A stretch of DNA of 56,552 bases, taken from positions 1 to 56,552 of the forward strand of contig JAFSYI010000015.1 in NCBI GenBank assembly GCA_017450065.1, written 5' to 3'. A program made the position numbers and the translations under genes. Source of the stretch: Lachnospiraceae bacterium. GTDB lineage: Bacteria; Bacillota; Clostridia; Lachnospirales; Lachnospiraceae. This document shows, piece by piece, positions 7,189-15,187 of this stretch (positions within the stretch are counted from its first letter, which is position 1; each line of letters begins with the position of its first letter). The notes beneath the pieces were generated by a model, which was not told where the DNA came from, ran no database searches, and worked only from the letters and a program-made list of their open reading frames with translations.

Positions 7189-8022
7189 ATGAGTGAAAGT
7201 ATTTATAAGAAGAGTTATGAGGAGTTAGGCTTTACTGATTATTTCATGTTTGGCAAGGTGATGGAGGATCCTAAGCTGTGCCACGACGTTCTCGAATGCC
7301 TGCTGCAGATGCCGGTAGGTGAGATAGTCGATAATCAGCGTGAGAAGGAATTCCGCCATACCAGGGACGGAAAGTATGTACGTCTTGATATCTTCAGCAG
7401 ATCGGATAAGGGTGTAAGCTATGATACCGAGATGGAAAACCTCAATGGTAAAAGCATCGAATGGCACGCATATCCGAGAAGATGCAGGTATTATCAGGCA
7501 AACATGGATATCAACTTTCTTAATGCAGGAGAACCGTATGCGGATCTGCCTGAAAGCAATGTGATCTTTATTTGCACATTCGATCCGTTTGGGCTGGGAT
7601 TAAGTCAGTATACTTTCAGGGAACGTTGTGATGAGAAGAACTCCCTTCTGCTCGGGGATGGGACAGCTAAGTATTTCTTTAACTGTACGTATAAAGGTGG
7701 AGAGATTCCGGAGGCTATCAGAATGTTATATGATTATATAGAGACCGGGGCAGCCGGTGATGAACTTACGAAGAAGATTGAGACAGCAGTTGACATGGGC
7801 CGGAAGAATGAACTCTGGCGCGGAGAATACCTTAAGGAACAGCAGGTGATCATGGAAGCGGTCCGGGCCGAAAGGGATAATACCGAAGCGGAACGCAAGA
7901 GGGCTGATAAGGCAGAAAAACGGGCTGAAGAGGGACGCAGGAGGGCTGATGAAGCCGAAAAACGGGCTGAAAATGCAGAGGCGCGAATCAAGGAACTTGA
8001 GGCCTTGCTGGCAGCGAAGTGA
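7189..8022 (+). CDS. Rpn/PD-(D/E)XK nuclease family putative transposase
   Basis: A 277-residue protein of the recombination-promoting nuclease or PD-(D/E)XK putative transposase family, which is common and often duplicated in Lachnospiraceae. The N-terminus SYEELGFTDYFMFGKVMEDP is the family opening (..DYAFKKLF..). The nuclease core is YVRLDIFSRSDKGVSYDTEMEN (about residues 63-85), with Asp and E-x-E in place of the more usual D...E-x-Q/K. The C-terminal third is a charged coiled coil with repeated RADEAEKRAE units (about residues 225-275). A strong ribosome site (AAAGGAGGG) precedes the start. A decayed 3' copy lies 1.1 kb upstream. Whether it moves DNA or acts as a nuclease or defence protein is open. 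Confidence 0.8.
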   Translation: MSESIYKKSYEELGFTDYFMFGKVMEDPKLCHDVLECLLQMPVGEIVDNQREKEFRHTRDGKYVRLDIFSRSDKGVSYDTEMENLNGKSIEWHAYPRRCRYYQANMDINFLNAGEPYADLPESNVIFICTFDPFGLGLSQYTFRERCDEKNSLLLGDGTAKYFFNCTYKGGEIPEAIRMLYDYIETGAAGDELTKKIETAVDMGRKNELWRGEYLKEQQVIMEAVRAERDNTEAERKRADKAEKRAEEGRRRADEAEKRAENAEARIKELEALLAAK

Positions 8023-8052
8023 TTTACAATAGTTTATTTTATGATATGAAAG

Positions 8053-8084
8053 AACAAGTTGCAGAAACTGTGACTTGTTTTTTT
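8053..8084 (+). terminator. Intrinsic terminator after the Rpn-like gene
   Basis: AACAAGT (8053-8059) and ACTTGTT (8073-8079) form the stem, with an inner CAG/CTG pair, followed by a run of T to 8084. Confidence 0.75.
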
Positions 8085-8131
8085 GTATAAAATCTTTTCT
8101 TACTCACTTCTATTTCTTTTTTTCATGATAT

Positions 8132-8231
8132 CGACACGCCGAACCGGAGTTTTTTGATTTGGCGTGTCCCCTACAAGTAACCCGGAAATAATTCGACACG
8201 CGGATATGGAGGTTTGCTGTTTTGGCGTGTC
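8132..8231 (+). repeat. GACACGCC hairpin repeats, copies 2 and 3
   Basis: CGACACGCC (8132) pairs with GGCGTGTC (8161-8168). A second unit follows from CGACACGCGG (8194) to GGCGTGTC (8224-8231). The units are about 62 bp long and similar to 6852-6925. They sit just before the leader of the heptose operon and could be attenuator-like structures or inactive repeats. Confidence 0.6.
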
Positions 8232-8276
8232 TTCTTCAAGTTCCCCTGAAAAATACATGTATGGATTTAAGTTTCA

Positions 8277-8307
8277 GCGTTCGGAAAAGTAAACGTTTCC
8301 GAACGCT
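8277..8307 (+). promoter_or_regulatory. 31-bp dyad element, leader copy before the heptose operon
   Basis: This is the exact reverse complement of 3909-3939. Half-sites 8277-8290 and 8293-8306 flank a central AA (8291-8292). In rightward RNA it gives the same sequence as the loaP leader gives in leftward RNA: an 11-bp stem GCGTTCGGAAA/TTTCCGAACGC around an 8-nt loop. It ends 126 bp before the first operon gene. The remaining leader (8308-8433) is AT-rich with no clear terminator. Confidence 0.7.
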
Positions 8308-8433
8308 GTTTTCGACCAACCGGCTGTGCAAGCAAAACTACAGAGCAAGATATATAGCACTTGAGTGGTATTATGGCTGAAGTATATGACAAGATAATAA
8401 TATTATTAATTTGAAAAGGAACGGAATTACTTC

Positions 8434-9768
8434 ATGAATACTGTAATCATGGCCGGAGGGTTTGGTACAAGGATATCAGAGCTATTTCCCGACGTACCAA
8501 AGCCTTTAATACCAATTAAGAATGCAAGCGGAATAGAAAAACCGGTGCTTCAGTGGGAAATCGAGAGCCTTAGAGATCAAGGGTTTAAAGATATAATCCT
8601 TACGGTTTCTTATATGTCCGAACAAATCAGAGATTACTTTGGTGACGGTTCAAAGTTTGGAGTAAAGATTGATTATTTCGTGGAAGAAATTCCGCTGGGC
8701 AATGCCGGGGCTTTGTTTAAGATCCGTAAGAAATTGGGTAACGAACCATTTCTGCTCTTAAATGCTGATTCTGTATTTGAAACAGATTTTAAGCGTATGG
8801 TTAAATTCCATCAAACTCATAATGCCCTTGTTACCATCTTTACTCACCCCAATTCACATCCATATGATAGCGGAATTGTAATTATGGAGAAAGATAAAAG
8901 TGTTAACGAATGGCTCACCAAAGAAGATAGGAGACCTCAGTGGTACAAGAATCGTGTTAATGCAGGACTACATGTTATGGATCCCGACGTTCTGGATATG
9001 ACAGATATTGATCCAACCCTTATTGGTACTAAGGATACAAAAACAGGTAAGAGTATCAAAGTAGATCTGGACAGACAGGTGCTAAAGCCACTCTGCGGAA
9101 CCGGGAGAATGTTTGCCTACGATAGTCCAGAGTATGTTAAGGATATGGGTACGCCCGAGAGATATGAGGCTGTTTCAAGAGATTTCAGGAACGGTATTGT
9201 CAGCAGAAAGAATCTTAAAAACAAGCAGCGTGCAATCTTTTTGGACAGGGATGGAGTCATAAATAAATATGTAGGGTTTTTGCGTAGGATTGATGATTTT
9301 GAACTGTTAGACGGTGCTGCTGATGCAATTAAACAGATCAACAAATCCGGTTATCTCGCTGTAGTGGTAACAAATCAGCCTGTGATCGCAAGAGGTGAGA
9401 TTACAGTTGATGAATTGGAAGAAATCCATAATAAGATGGAGACCCTCTTGGGTGCACAAGGAGCATATATAGATGCCTTATACTATTGCCCTCATCATCC
9501 GGATAAAGGGTTTGAGGGAGAAGTGGAAGAACTGAAGATCAACTGTGATTGCCGGAAACCGAAGCCGGGGATGCTCCTCGCTGCCGCAGCTGATTTCAAC
9601 ATCGATCTAAGCAACTCATGGATGATCGGTGACGGGAAGAACGATGTCGACTGTGGACAAGCGGCCGGGTGCAGGACTGTGTTTATAGGAGAAGCTAGTG
9701 ACGGATGTGAGCCTGATATGACGGCTGAGAACCTGCTTGCAGCTGTGGAGGAGATCCTTGGTAAGTAA
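8434..9768 (+). CDS. hddC-gmhB: Fusion: heptose 1-phosphate guanylyltransferase + heptose 1,7-bisphosphate phosphatase
   Basis: A bifunctional cytosolic enzyme of 444 residues for GDP-D-glycero-alpha-D-manno-heptose. Residues 1-230 are a sugar-nucleotidyltransferase (MAGGFGTRISELFPDVPKPL signature; LNADSVFETDF metal site), HddC-like. Residues 265-440 are a HAD phosphatase of the GmhB type: FLDRDGVIN nucleophile loop, VVVTNQPVIARGE, the zinc site CPHHPD...CDCRKPKPGM, and MIGDGKNDVDCG. The two steps flank the bisphosphate intermediate, the phosphatase giving heptose 1-phosphate and the transferase then adding GMP. It is the first gene of the rightward operon, after the shared dyad leader. An AAGGA lies 13 nt before the start. 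A second, stand-alone GmhB lies at 25143. The anomer is inferred from the HddA partner at 13094. Confidence 0.88.
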   Translation: MNTVIMAGGFGTRISELFPDVPKPLIPIKNASGIEKPVLQWEIESLRDQGFKDIILTVSYMSEQIRDYFGDGSKFGVKIDYFVEEIPLGNAGALFKIRKKLGNEPFLLLNADSVFETDFKRMVKFHQTHNALVTIFTHPNSHPYDSGIVIMEKDKSVNEWLTKEDRRPQWYKNRVNAGLHVMDPDVLDMTDIDPTLIGTKDTKTGKSIKVDLDRQVLKPLCGTGRMFAYDSPEYVKDMGTPERYEAVSRDFRNGIVSRKNLKNKQRAIFLDRDGVINKYVGFLRRIDDFELLDGAADAIKQINKSGYLAVVVTNQPVIARGEITVDELEEIHNKMETLLGAQGAYIDALYYCPHHPDKGFEGEVEELKINCDCRKPKPGMLLAAAADFNIDLSNSWMIGDGKNDVDCGQAAGCRTVFIGEASDGCEPDMTAENLLAAVEEILGK

Positions 9769-10202
9769 TCTGGTGTTGGATGATCACAGTGTGTTCAATA
9801 AGAATGTTTGGATGTGGTGGGCAGATAAGTAACCAAGAGCTGCGGCTACGCCGTTGACCACATGGGGGCAATAAATAATTAATGGTAGCGCTACCGCTGA
9901 AAGCGTGTTCAGTAATTATTGTTTTATGGACAGTGCTTGGATTGTTGGTCTCATAGCTTTTTGGTGGTGCTGTGATTGTAATTCATGATGAGCTTTGATA
10001 CCGAAAACACGACGAAGGAAACAGAGAATAGAGAAGCATGGGTTTCTATCATGGATTATCTGCAATCATAGGAGACTTGAGAGGATTTTTGGGAGATGTT
10101 GATTCGATAAAATACTAGTATGAGTGTCTTACTCTGATAGATGGACACGTGAAAGAAGATATTTAACGGTATGAGACGCAGTATGGGCTGTAGAAAGAGG
10201 AA
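9769..10202. other. 434-bp gap without a recognisable gene
   Basis: There is no convincing coding frame. A perfect 12-bp palindrome GGTAGCGCTACC lies at 9884-9895. A 27-codon frame opening MSFDTENTTKETENREAW starts near 9985 and soon stops; it may be a gene remnant, but I cannot assign it. No terminator is evident, consistent with one transcript through to gmhA. Confidence 0.5.
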
Positions 10203-10862
10203 ATGATGTTAGAAGATAGGGTCCAGAAGCATCTAGACTTATTGATAGAGCGGTATCCATCAATATCCGTATGTGCTGAGGATATTGAAAAAGCATACAG
10301 AATACTTGAAGAGTGCTATGAGGGTGATCATAAACTTCTAATTGCCGGTAATGGCGGATCTGCGGCAGATAGTGAGCATATTGCTGGCGAGCTGATGAAG
10401 CGTTTTGAAACGGCACGTCCGGTTCCACCTGAGTTTAGCCAAAAGCTGAGAGAGATTGATCCTGAGCTTGGGGAAGGACTGGCTAAGAACCTTGAGCGTG
10501 GCCTTGTAGCGATACCTCTCGTGGCGCATGAAGCTCTGACCACGGCATATATCAATGATGTGGATGGCTTAGGGGTATTTGCTCAACAATTATATGGTTT
10601 CGGACGTCCGGGCGATGTGTTCTTGGGGATTTCAACTTCCGGTAATAGCAAGAATGTGATGTGTGCTTCTGTGGTTGCCAGGGCATTGGGCATAAAGATT
10701 ATCGGTCTAACCGGGAAGAACGGAGGCGAACTTGCAACTGTAGCTGATGTAGCAATACGAGTTCCGGAGACGAGCACATATAAAATCCAGGAGCTTCATC
10801 TCCCAGTGTATCATGCCTTGTGCTTGATGCTTGAAGATAGATTCTTCGGTGCCGCTGAGTGA
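10203..10862 (+). CDS. gmhA: Sedoheptulose 7-phosphate isomerase, first copy
   Basis: A SIS-domain isomerase converting sedoheptulose 7-phosphate to D-glycero-D-manno-heptose 7-phosphate, the first step of both heptose routes. It shows LLIAGNGGSAADSEHIAGELMKRF (about residues 45-65), the phosphate-binding GISTSGNSKNV (about 142-152) and a final IQELHLPVYHALCLMLE helix with the metal or active-site His and Glu. At 219 residues it is longer than the 193-residue copy at 23224 because of a PPEFSQKLREIDPELGE-containing insert, so the two copies belong to different subgroups. ATGs at 10203 and 10206 are both possible; spacing from GAGG favours 10206. The end overlaps the following truncated acyltransferase frame. 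Confidence 0.9.
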   Translation: MMLEDRVQKHLDLLIERYPSISVCAEDIEKAYRILEECYEGDHKLLIAGNGGSAADSEHIAGELMKRFETARPVPPEFSQKLREIDPELGEGLAKNLERGLVAIPLVAHEALTTAYINDVDGLGVFAQQLYGFGRPGDVFLGISTSGNSKNVMCASVVARALGIKIIGLTGKNGGELATVADVAIRVPETSTYKIQELHLPVYHALCLMLEDRFFGAAE

Positions 10863-11442
10863 GTATTACAGGAGACAATTTGGATACGTATCTTCTTGTA
10901 TATCACTGCACGTGTTTGATACTTTCGAGGGTAATCTTAAGAAAATATTTGAAGACAGAGGCTTGATTTTGAGCAATAAACGAATTGCGTGGGCTGATTG
11001 GGTAAAAGGAATATTGACGATAGTCATTGCTCATGTGACTCAGTATTTTTCAGGGGCTGATATGTACTTGAATAAGGTGCTTACCAGTTATCATGTCCCT
11101 ATTTTTTTCGTCTGGGGGGAAGTAAGCGCAGGTTTACTATCTCAGAAATATAACTCTGACAGACAGTCCTTTTATACCAAACGATTTAAAAGATACATAA
11201 TTCCCTATGTGCTTTTTTCGTTGTTTAATTCGGCACTTAAACTCGGTGTGTTGTTGGTTACTCATAAGGTGACTTCAGAGGCATTACATAGTGAATTAGT
11301 AGAATTATTCATAACTGGGAATGGAACGGTATGGTTCCTTCCGACTCTATTTCTTGCAGAAATAATCTTCTTCGAGATGTGGGGACACCAATTACTGAGA
11401 TATTGTTTCCATGTGCAATATGCCAATCATTGCAGTTATTAA
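10831..11442 (+). pseudogene. Truncated acyltransferase-3 family membrane protein
   Basis: The frame holds RIAWADWVKGILTIVIAHV, YLNKVLTSYHVPIFFVWGEV and RFKRYIIPYVLFSLFN, the first membrane helices of acyltransferase-3 (OafA/fucose O-acetylase-like) proteins that O-acetylate surface sugars. Family members have about 330-600 residues and ten or so helices; this one stops at 203 residues after GTVWFLPTLFLAEIIFF, followed by unrelated sequence. The first 45 codons (10831-10965) overlap gmhA and do not look like this family, so the true start is unclear and may be a downstream TTG. It is probably a dead gene. Its loss would leave the glycan without this acetylation. Confidence 0.7.
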
Positions 11443-11483
11443 TCTATGGTTTCCTATTCTTAAGGGAGAAATAAAGACGAAAA

Positions 11484-12062
11484 ATGAGTGATAGTAAGTG
11501 GGATATATTAAAAACAAAAGAACTGATTTCAAACAGGTATATATCACTATATAAAGATAAAGTTAGATTGCCTGATGGAATGATTGTAGAGGACTTTTAT
11601 CGTGTTACAGTACCAAATTCATCTGCGATTGTCGCACTTACAGATGAGATGAACATAGTTCTTATAAGACAATACAGATATTGTTACGGAAAAGAACTAA
11701 TAGAATTGCCATCAGGTGTACTTGAAGATAATGAATACGATCCTCTTGATGTCGCCCGCAGAGAATTGTTGGAGGAAACAGGGTATTCTTCTGAAAACTG
11801 GACTTATCTTGGTGCAACAATTGAGAATGCGGCAAAAATGACGAATTATGCACATATGTTTATGGCTACAGGATGTGTAAAAAAAAGAAAGCAAGAGCTG
11901 GATGTGACAGAAAATATTGATGTAGTAGTAATTCCATTTGAAGAAGCAATAGCTAAGGTCATGAAAGGTGAGATTATGTGTAGCGGGCCAGCATACGCTA
12001 TTCTTAAAGCAGAAAGACTGTTGAAAGAAAGAAATAGCGAGAATCAAAGCTGGCATAATTGA
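11484..12062 (+). CDS. NUDIX hydrolase, ADP-sugar pyrophosphatase-like
   Basis: A 192-residue hydrolase of nucleoside diphosphate-X compounds, most like ADP-ribose pyrophosphatases. The Nudix box is GVLEDNEYDPLDVA followed by RRELLEETGY (about residues 76-99). It has the G, E and REL-EE-G residues, but the stretch between the first E and RE is one residue longer than the GX5EX7REUXEEXGU consensus. It is preceded by the usual IRQYRYCYGKELIELPSG strand. Inside a nucleotide-heptose operon it could remove damaged or excess NDP-sugars; the true substrate is unknown. An AGGGAG lies 14 nt upstream of the start. Confidence 0.82.
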   Translation: MSDSKWDILKTKELISNRYISLYKDKVRLPDGMIVEDFYRVTVPNSSAIVALTDEMNIVLIRQYRYCYGKELIELPSGVLEDNEYDPLDVARRELLEETGYSSENWTYLGATIENAAKMTNYAHMFMATGCVKKRKQELDVTENIDVVVIPFEEAIAKVMKGEIMCSGPAYAILKAERLLKERNSENQSWHN

Positions 12063-12095
12063 TTCTGTGAATACATATAACGGAAGGAATGCAAG

Positions 12096-13040
12096 ATGAC
12101 AAATAATGTCAAACAACGAAATGTTCTCGTTATGGGTGGAAGTGGTTTTTTAGGCTCTCAGCTCGTAAGAAGATTACAAGGGTTAGAGGAGTATCAAGTA
12201 TTTGCACCTTCTCATAAAGAACTTGATGCATGTGAATATTCACAGATCGTGAATTTCATCAAAAATAATCAGATTGATATAGTAATTCATGCAGTGGCAA
12301 ATCATGCCGGTATAGGCACCGGAGTGAATCAAGAACTATATTTCCTTGAGTCTAATCTTCTGATGAATTCAAATCTAGTAAAAGCATCTTATGAGAGTGG
12401 TATTGAAAAATTTATCACATTTGGGACATCATGCTGTTATAACAATCCTGAACAGGTAGTGTTCACAGAAGAAGATTATTGGAAGAATAAATCAGAGATT
12501 TCTTACGGAACTTGCAAGAGAGTTATGCTTGAACAGCTTCAGTTACAAAATGCAATGAATTGGGTATATCTCGTTCCACCTAACTTGTATGGGCCTGGAG
12601 ATCACTTTGGCGAGAAACACACACATTTTGTTCCTGCAACATACAAGAAATTCGATGATGCAATTAAGGAAAATACTGGTTTCATCACTGTATGGGGTGA
12701 CGGCTCTCAAATGAGAGATTTTCTGTTTGTGGAAGATTTGATAGATATAATCCTCAAGTCTATAGAGTCTGAGATTCTTGACAGACAGGTTATGAACATT
12801 GCCACAATGAAGGATTCTAGTGTTAAGGAAGTTGTAACACTAATAAGGGAAACTTTGGGTTATATGGATATTGAAATTAAGTGGGACACATCTAAACCTA
12901 CAGGGGTTGGAAGAAAAGTGCTGGATAACTCAAAGTTTTTGAGCTTAATTCCGGACTTCAAGTTTACTAATATTAATTTTGGAATTGAAACCATATCAAA
13001 ATGGCATTTGAATGGGGATTCATATGAAGGACTACTATAA
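12096..13040 (+). CDS. GDP-4-keto-6-deoxy-sugar epimerase/reductase, GDP-fucose synthase-like
   Basis: A 314-residue extended short-chain dehydrogenase. The Rossmann motif is MGGSGFLGSQL (about residues 12-22); TSCCY and YGTCK (about residue 136) give the Ser/Thr and Tyr-x3-Lys catalytic set; FLFVEDLID is the usual late motif. The closest family is GDP-L-fucose synthase/WcaG and the heptose reductases (DmhB/MlghC-like). Together with the 4,6-dehydratase at 14123 it would convert GDP-heptose to a 6-deoxy-heptose. It could instead act on GDP-mannose to make GDP-fucose. GGAAGGA precedes the start. No HldD epimerase signature is seen. Confidence 0.78.
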   Translation: MTNNVKQRNVLVMGGSGFLGSQLVRRLQGLEEYQVFAPSHKELDACEYSQIVNFIKNNQIDIVIHAVANHAGIGTGVNQELYFLESNLLMNSNLVKASYESGIEKFITFGTSCCYNNPEQVVFTEEDYWKNKSEISYGTCKRVMLEQLQLQNAMNWVYLVPPNLYGPGDHFGEKHTHFVPATYKKFDDAIKENTGFITVWGDGSQMRDFLFVEDLIDIILKSIESEILDRQVMNIATMKDSSVKEVVTLIRETLGYMDIEIKWDTSKPTGVGRKVLDNSKFLSLIPDFKFTNINFGIETISKWHLNGDSYEGLL

Positions 13041-13093
13041 ATAATATGAATTTAGTAATACATACAAAATGTGATTAGAAGGGGAAATAGAAA

Positions 13094-14098
13094 ATGATCA
13101 TTACTAAGACACCCTTTAGGATGTCATTTTTCGGCGGCGGTACTGATATTAAGAATTTTTTTTGCGAACATGGAGGAGCGGTTATTTCTACGACATTTAA
13201 CAAATATTGCTATGTCAATGTTAGGCACTTACCCCAGTTCTTTGATTACAGAAATAGAGTGACATATTCAAAAATCGAACTCACAAAAAATAGTGATGAT
13301 ATTGAGCATCCTGCTGTAAGAGAGGCAATGAAAATGCTTGATATGCATGAGTTATCAGTAGCCTATGATGCTGACTTGCCTGCACGGACAGGGTTGGGTA
13401 CAAGTTCTTCTTTCGCTGTTGGGATGATTCAGGCATTTTATGCTTTAAAAGGAAAATATGTTGATAAAAAAAATTTAGCTATTGATGCAATTCGTCTTGA
13501 ACGAGATTTATGCCATGAAGATGGAGGATGGCAAGATCAGATAGCAGCGGCTTATGGAGGAATGAATAGAATAGAATTTTGTGGAAACGGTTTTGAAGTG
13601 CATCCAATTATCATTCATCCCGATAGAAAAGAAGCGCTGAACGATAACCTGATGATGTTCTTTACTGGTTTTTCACGTTTCTCGGCCGAAATCCAAACTA
13701 ATACTAAAAATCATATTAAAGATAAGACAATGCAATTGTTAGAAATGAAATCCCTTGTTGATAGAGCTGAAGAGGTATTGGAAGATAAATATTCTGATTT
13801 GAACGAATTTGGCAGATTATTAGATTATACTTGGAAATTGAAGCAGCAAACAGGGGATAGAATATCTACTAGTTCCATTGATGAAATGTATCAAAAAGCG
13901 ATAGACGCAGGAGCTATAGGTGGGAAGTTGCTAGGAGCAGGCGGTGGTGGATTTTTACTGTTTTATGTTGAGCGTGACAAGCAAGACAGTGTTAAAAAGG
14001 CAATGCAGAACTTACTAGAAATTCCTTTCAAATTTGAAAGCACTGGTTCTGAAATCATTTATTATTCACCTGAACAATATCCGCCGGTTGAACAATAA
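13094..14098 (+). CDS. hddA: D-glycero-alpha-D-manno-heptose 7-phosphate kinase
   Basis: A GHMP-superfamily kinase of 334 residues that phosphorylates heptose 7-phosphate at C1 to give the alpha-1,7-bisphosphate. It has an N-terminal ITKTPFRMSFFGGGTDIKNFF, the ATP-binding loop PARTGLGTSSSFAVG (about residues 96-110), CHEDGGWQDQIAAAYGG and the C-terminal GGKLLGAGGGGFLLF (about 276-290). This exact set is typical of HddA. With GmhA, the GmhB-HddC fusion and this kinase the GDP-heptose pathway is complete inside one operon. The ribosome site is GAAGGGGA. Confidence 0.9.
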   Translation: MIITKTPFRMSFFGGGTDIKNFFCEHGGAVISTTFNKYCYVNVRHLPQFFDYRNRVTYSKIELTKNSDDIEHPAVREAMKMLDMHELSVAYDADLPARTGLGTSSSFAVGMIQAFYALKGKYVDKKNLAIDAIRLERDLCHEDGGWQDQIAAAYGGMNRIEFCGNGFEVHPIIIHPDRKEALNDNLMMFFTGFSRFSAEIQTNTKNHIKDKTMQLLEMKSLVDRAEEVLEDKYSDLNEFGRLLDYTWKLKQQTGDRISTSSIDEMYQKAIDAGAIGGKLLGAGGGGFLLFYVERDKQDSVKKAMQNLLEIPFKFESTGSEIIYYSPEQYPPVEQ

Positions 14099-14122
14099 TA
14101 TAAAAGCGGAGGACTTTGAGTT

Positions 14123-15157
14123 ATGAGCAAAGCACTAATAACTGGTATTACAGGAATGGTAGGATCACATCTCGCAGACTTCCTGCTTGAGAATACAGAT
14201 TGGAATGTATATGGCGTCTGCCGTTGGCGTAGTCCCCTTGATAATGTTTCCCATCTGTTGGATCGGGTCAACAAAAAGGATCGAGTGTTCTTCGAGTATG
14301 CGGATCTTAATGATGAGATGAGCCTTATTACGGTTGTGAACAGGATTAAGCCGGACTACGTGTTCCATCTTGCTGCACAGTCTTATCCACAGACTAGTTT
14401 TATTGCGCCAATTGATACATTGAACACGAATATTCTTGGAACAGCTCGTTTATTGGAAGCATTCCGACTCGCAATGGAAGAGAATAAGGATTACAAGCCT
14501 GTCATACATGTATGCGCAAGTTCAGAGGTCTTCGGACGTATCCCAGCAGAGAAGAAGCCCGAGACAGGTATTCATGAAGAGTGTCAGTTCCACCCGGCAA
14601 GTCCATATGCAATAAGCAAGACGGGTACAGACTTGCTTGGACGATACTATGCAGAAGCATACGGTATGACCGTGATGACCACTCGTATGTTTACGCACAC
14701 AGGTCCGCGTCGTGGCGATGTGTTCCATGAGTCCACATTCGCTAAGCAGCTCGCAATGATCGAGGCAGGCATGATTGAGCCTAAGGTCATGGTCGGAAAC
14801 TTGAAGAGTCTTAGAACATACGCAGATGTTCGAGATGCTGTAAGAGCCTACTATATGCTCGTAACCGTCAATCCGATTCCTGGTGAGTACTACAACATCG
14901 GAGGCAGCTATACATGTGAGGTTGGCGATACATTGAACACACTGATCAGCTATAGCACCATGAAGGATAAGATTGAAATTGTTACAGATCCTGAACGTCT
15001 GCGGCCGATTGATGCAGACCTGCAGGTACCTGATTGCAGGAAGTTTAAGACACACACAGGGTGGGAGCCGAAAATCAGCTTCGAGACAACGATGCATGAT
15101 CTTCTGGATTATTGGCGTGCAAGAGTTAATAAAGGCGAAACATTTCTAACCAGATAA
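14123..15157 (+). CDS. GDP-sugar 4,6-dehydratase, probably GDP-heptose
   Basis: A 344-residue member of the GDP-mannose 4,6-dehydratase family, which makes a GDP-4-keto-6-deoxy-sugar in the cytosol. Motifs are ITGITGMVGSHLADFLL (NADP-binding), VFHLAAQSYPQTSF, CASSEVFG (about residue 132), SPYAISKTGTDLL (Tyr-x3-Lys, about 160) and RMFTHTGPRRGDVF. GDP-heptose dehydratases such as DmhA and WcbK belong to the same family, and the neighbours make GDP-heptose, so heptose is the favoured substrate; GDP-mannose cannot be excluded. It follows hddA by 24 bp with a GGAGG ribosome site. Confidence 0.85.
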   Translation: MSKALITGITGMVGSHLADFLLENTDWNVYGVCRWRSPLDNVSHLLDRVNKKDRVFFEYADLNDEMSLITVVNRIKPDYVFHLAAQSYPQTSFIAPIDTLNTNILGTARLLEAFRLAMEENKDYKPVIHVCASSEVFGRIPAEKKPETGIHEECQFHPASPYAISKTGTDLLGRYYAEAYGMTVMTTRMFTHTGPRRGDVFHESTFAKQLAMIEAGMIEPKVMVGNLKSLRTYADVRDAVRAYYMLVTVNPIPGEYYNIGGSYTCEVGDTLNTLISYSTMKDKIEIVTDPERLRPIDADLQVPDCRKFKTHTGWEPKISFETTMHDLLDYWRARVNKGETFLTR

Positions 15158-15187
15158 TAGAAGTTGAAAGTGTGGAGGATAGAAACC

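Noticed and set aside
6841-8231. GACACGCC/GGCGTGTC hairpins as intrinsic terminators
   Set aside because: The stems are real but no T-runs follow on either strand, and their copies track the Rpn-like duplication instead.
9884-9895. Palindrome GGTAGCGCTACC as an operator
   Set aside because: A single 12-bp palindrome in a gap inside an operon, with no second copy or promoter; kept only as a note in the gap feature.
12096-13040. HldD-type ADP-heptose 6-epimerase
   Set aside because: The sequence follows the GDP-fucose synthase pattern (TSCCY, YGTCK, FLFVEDL) and sits in the GDP branch, so HldD was not assigned.
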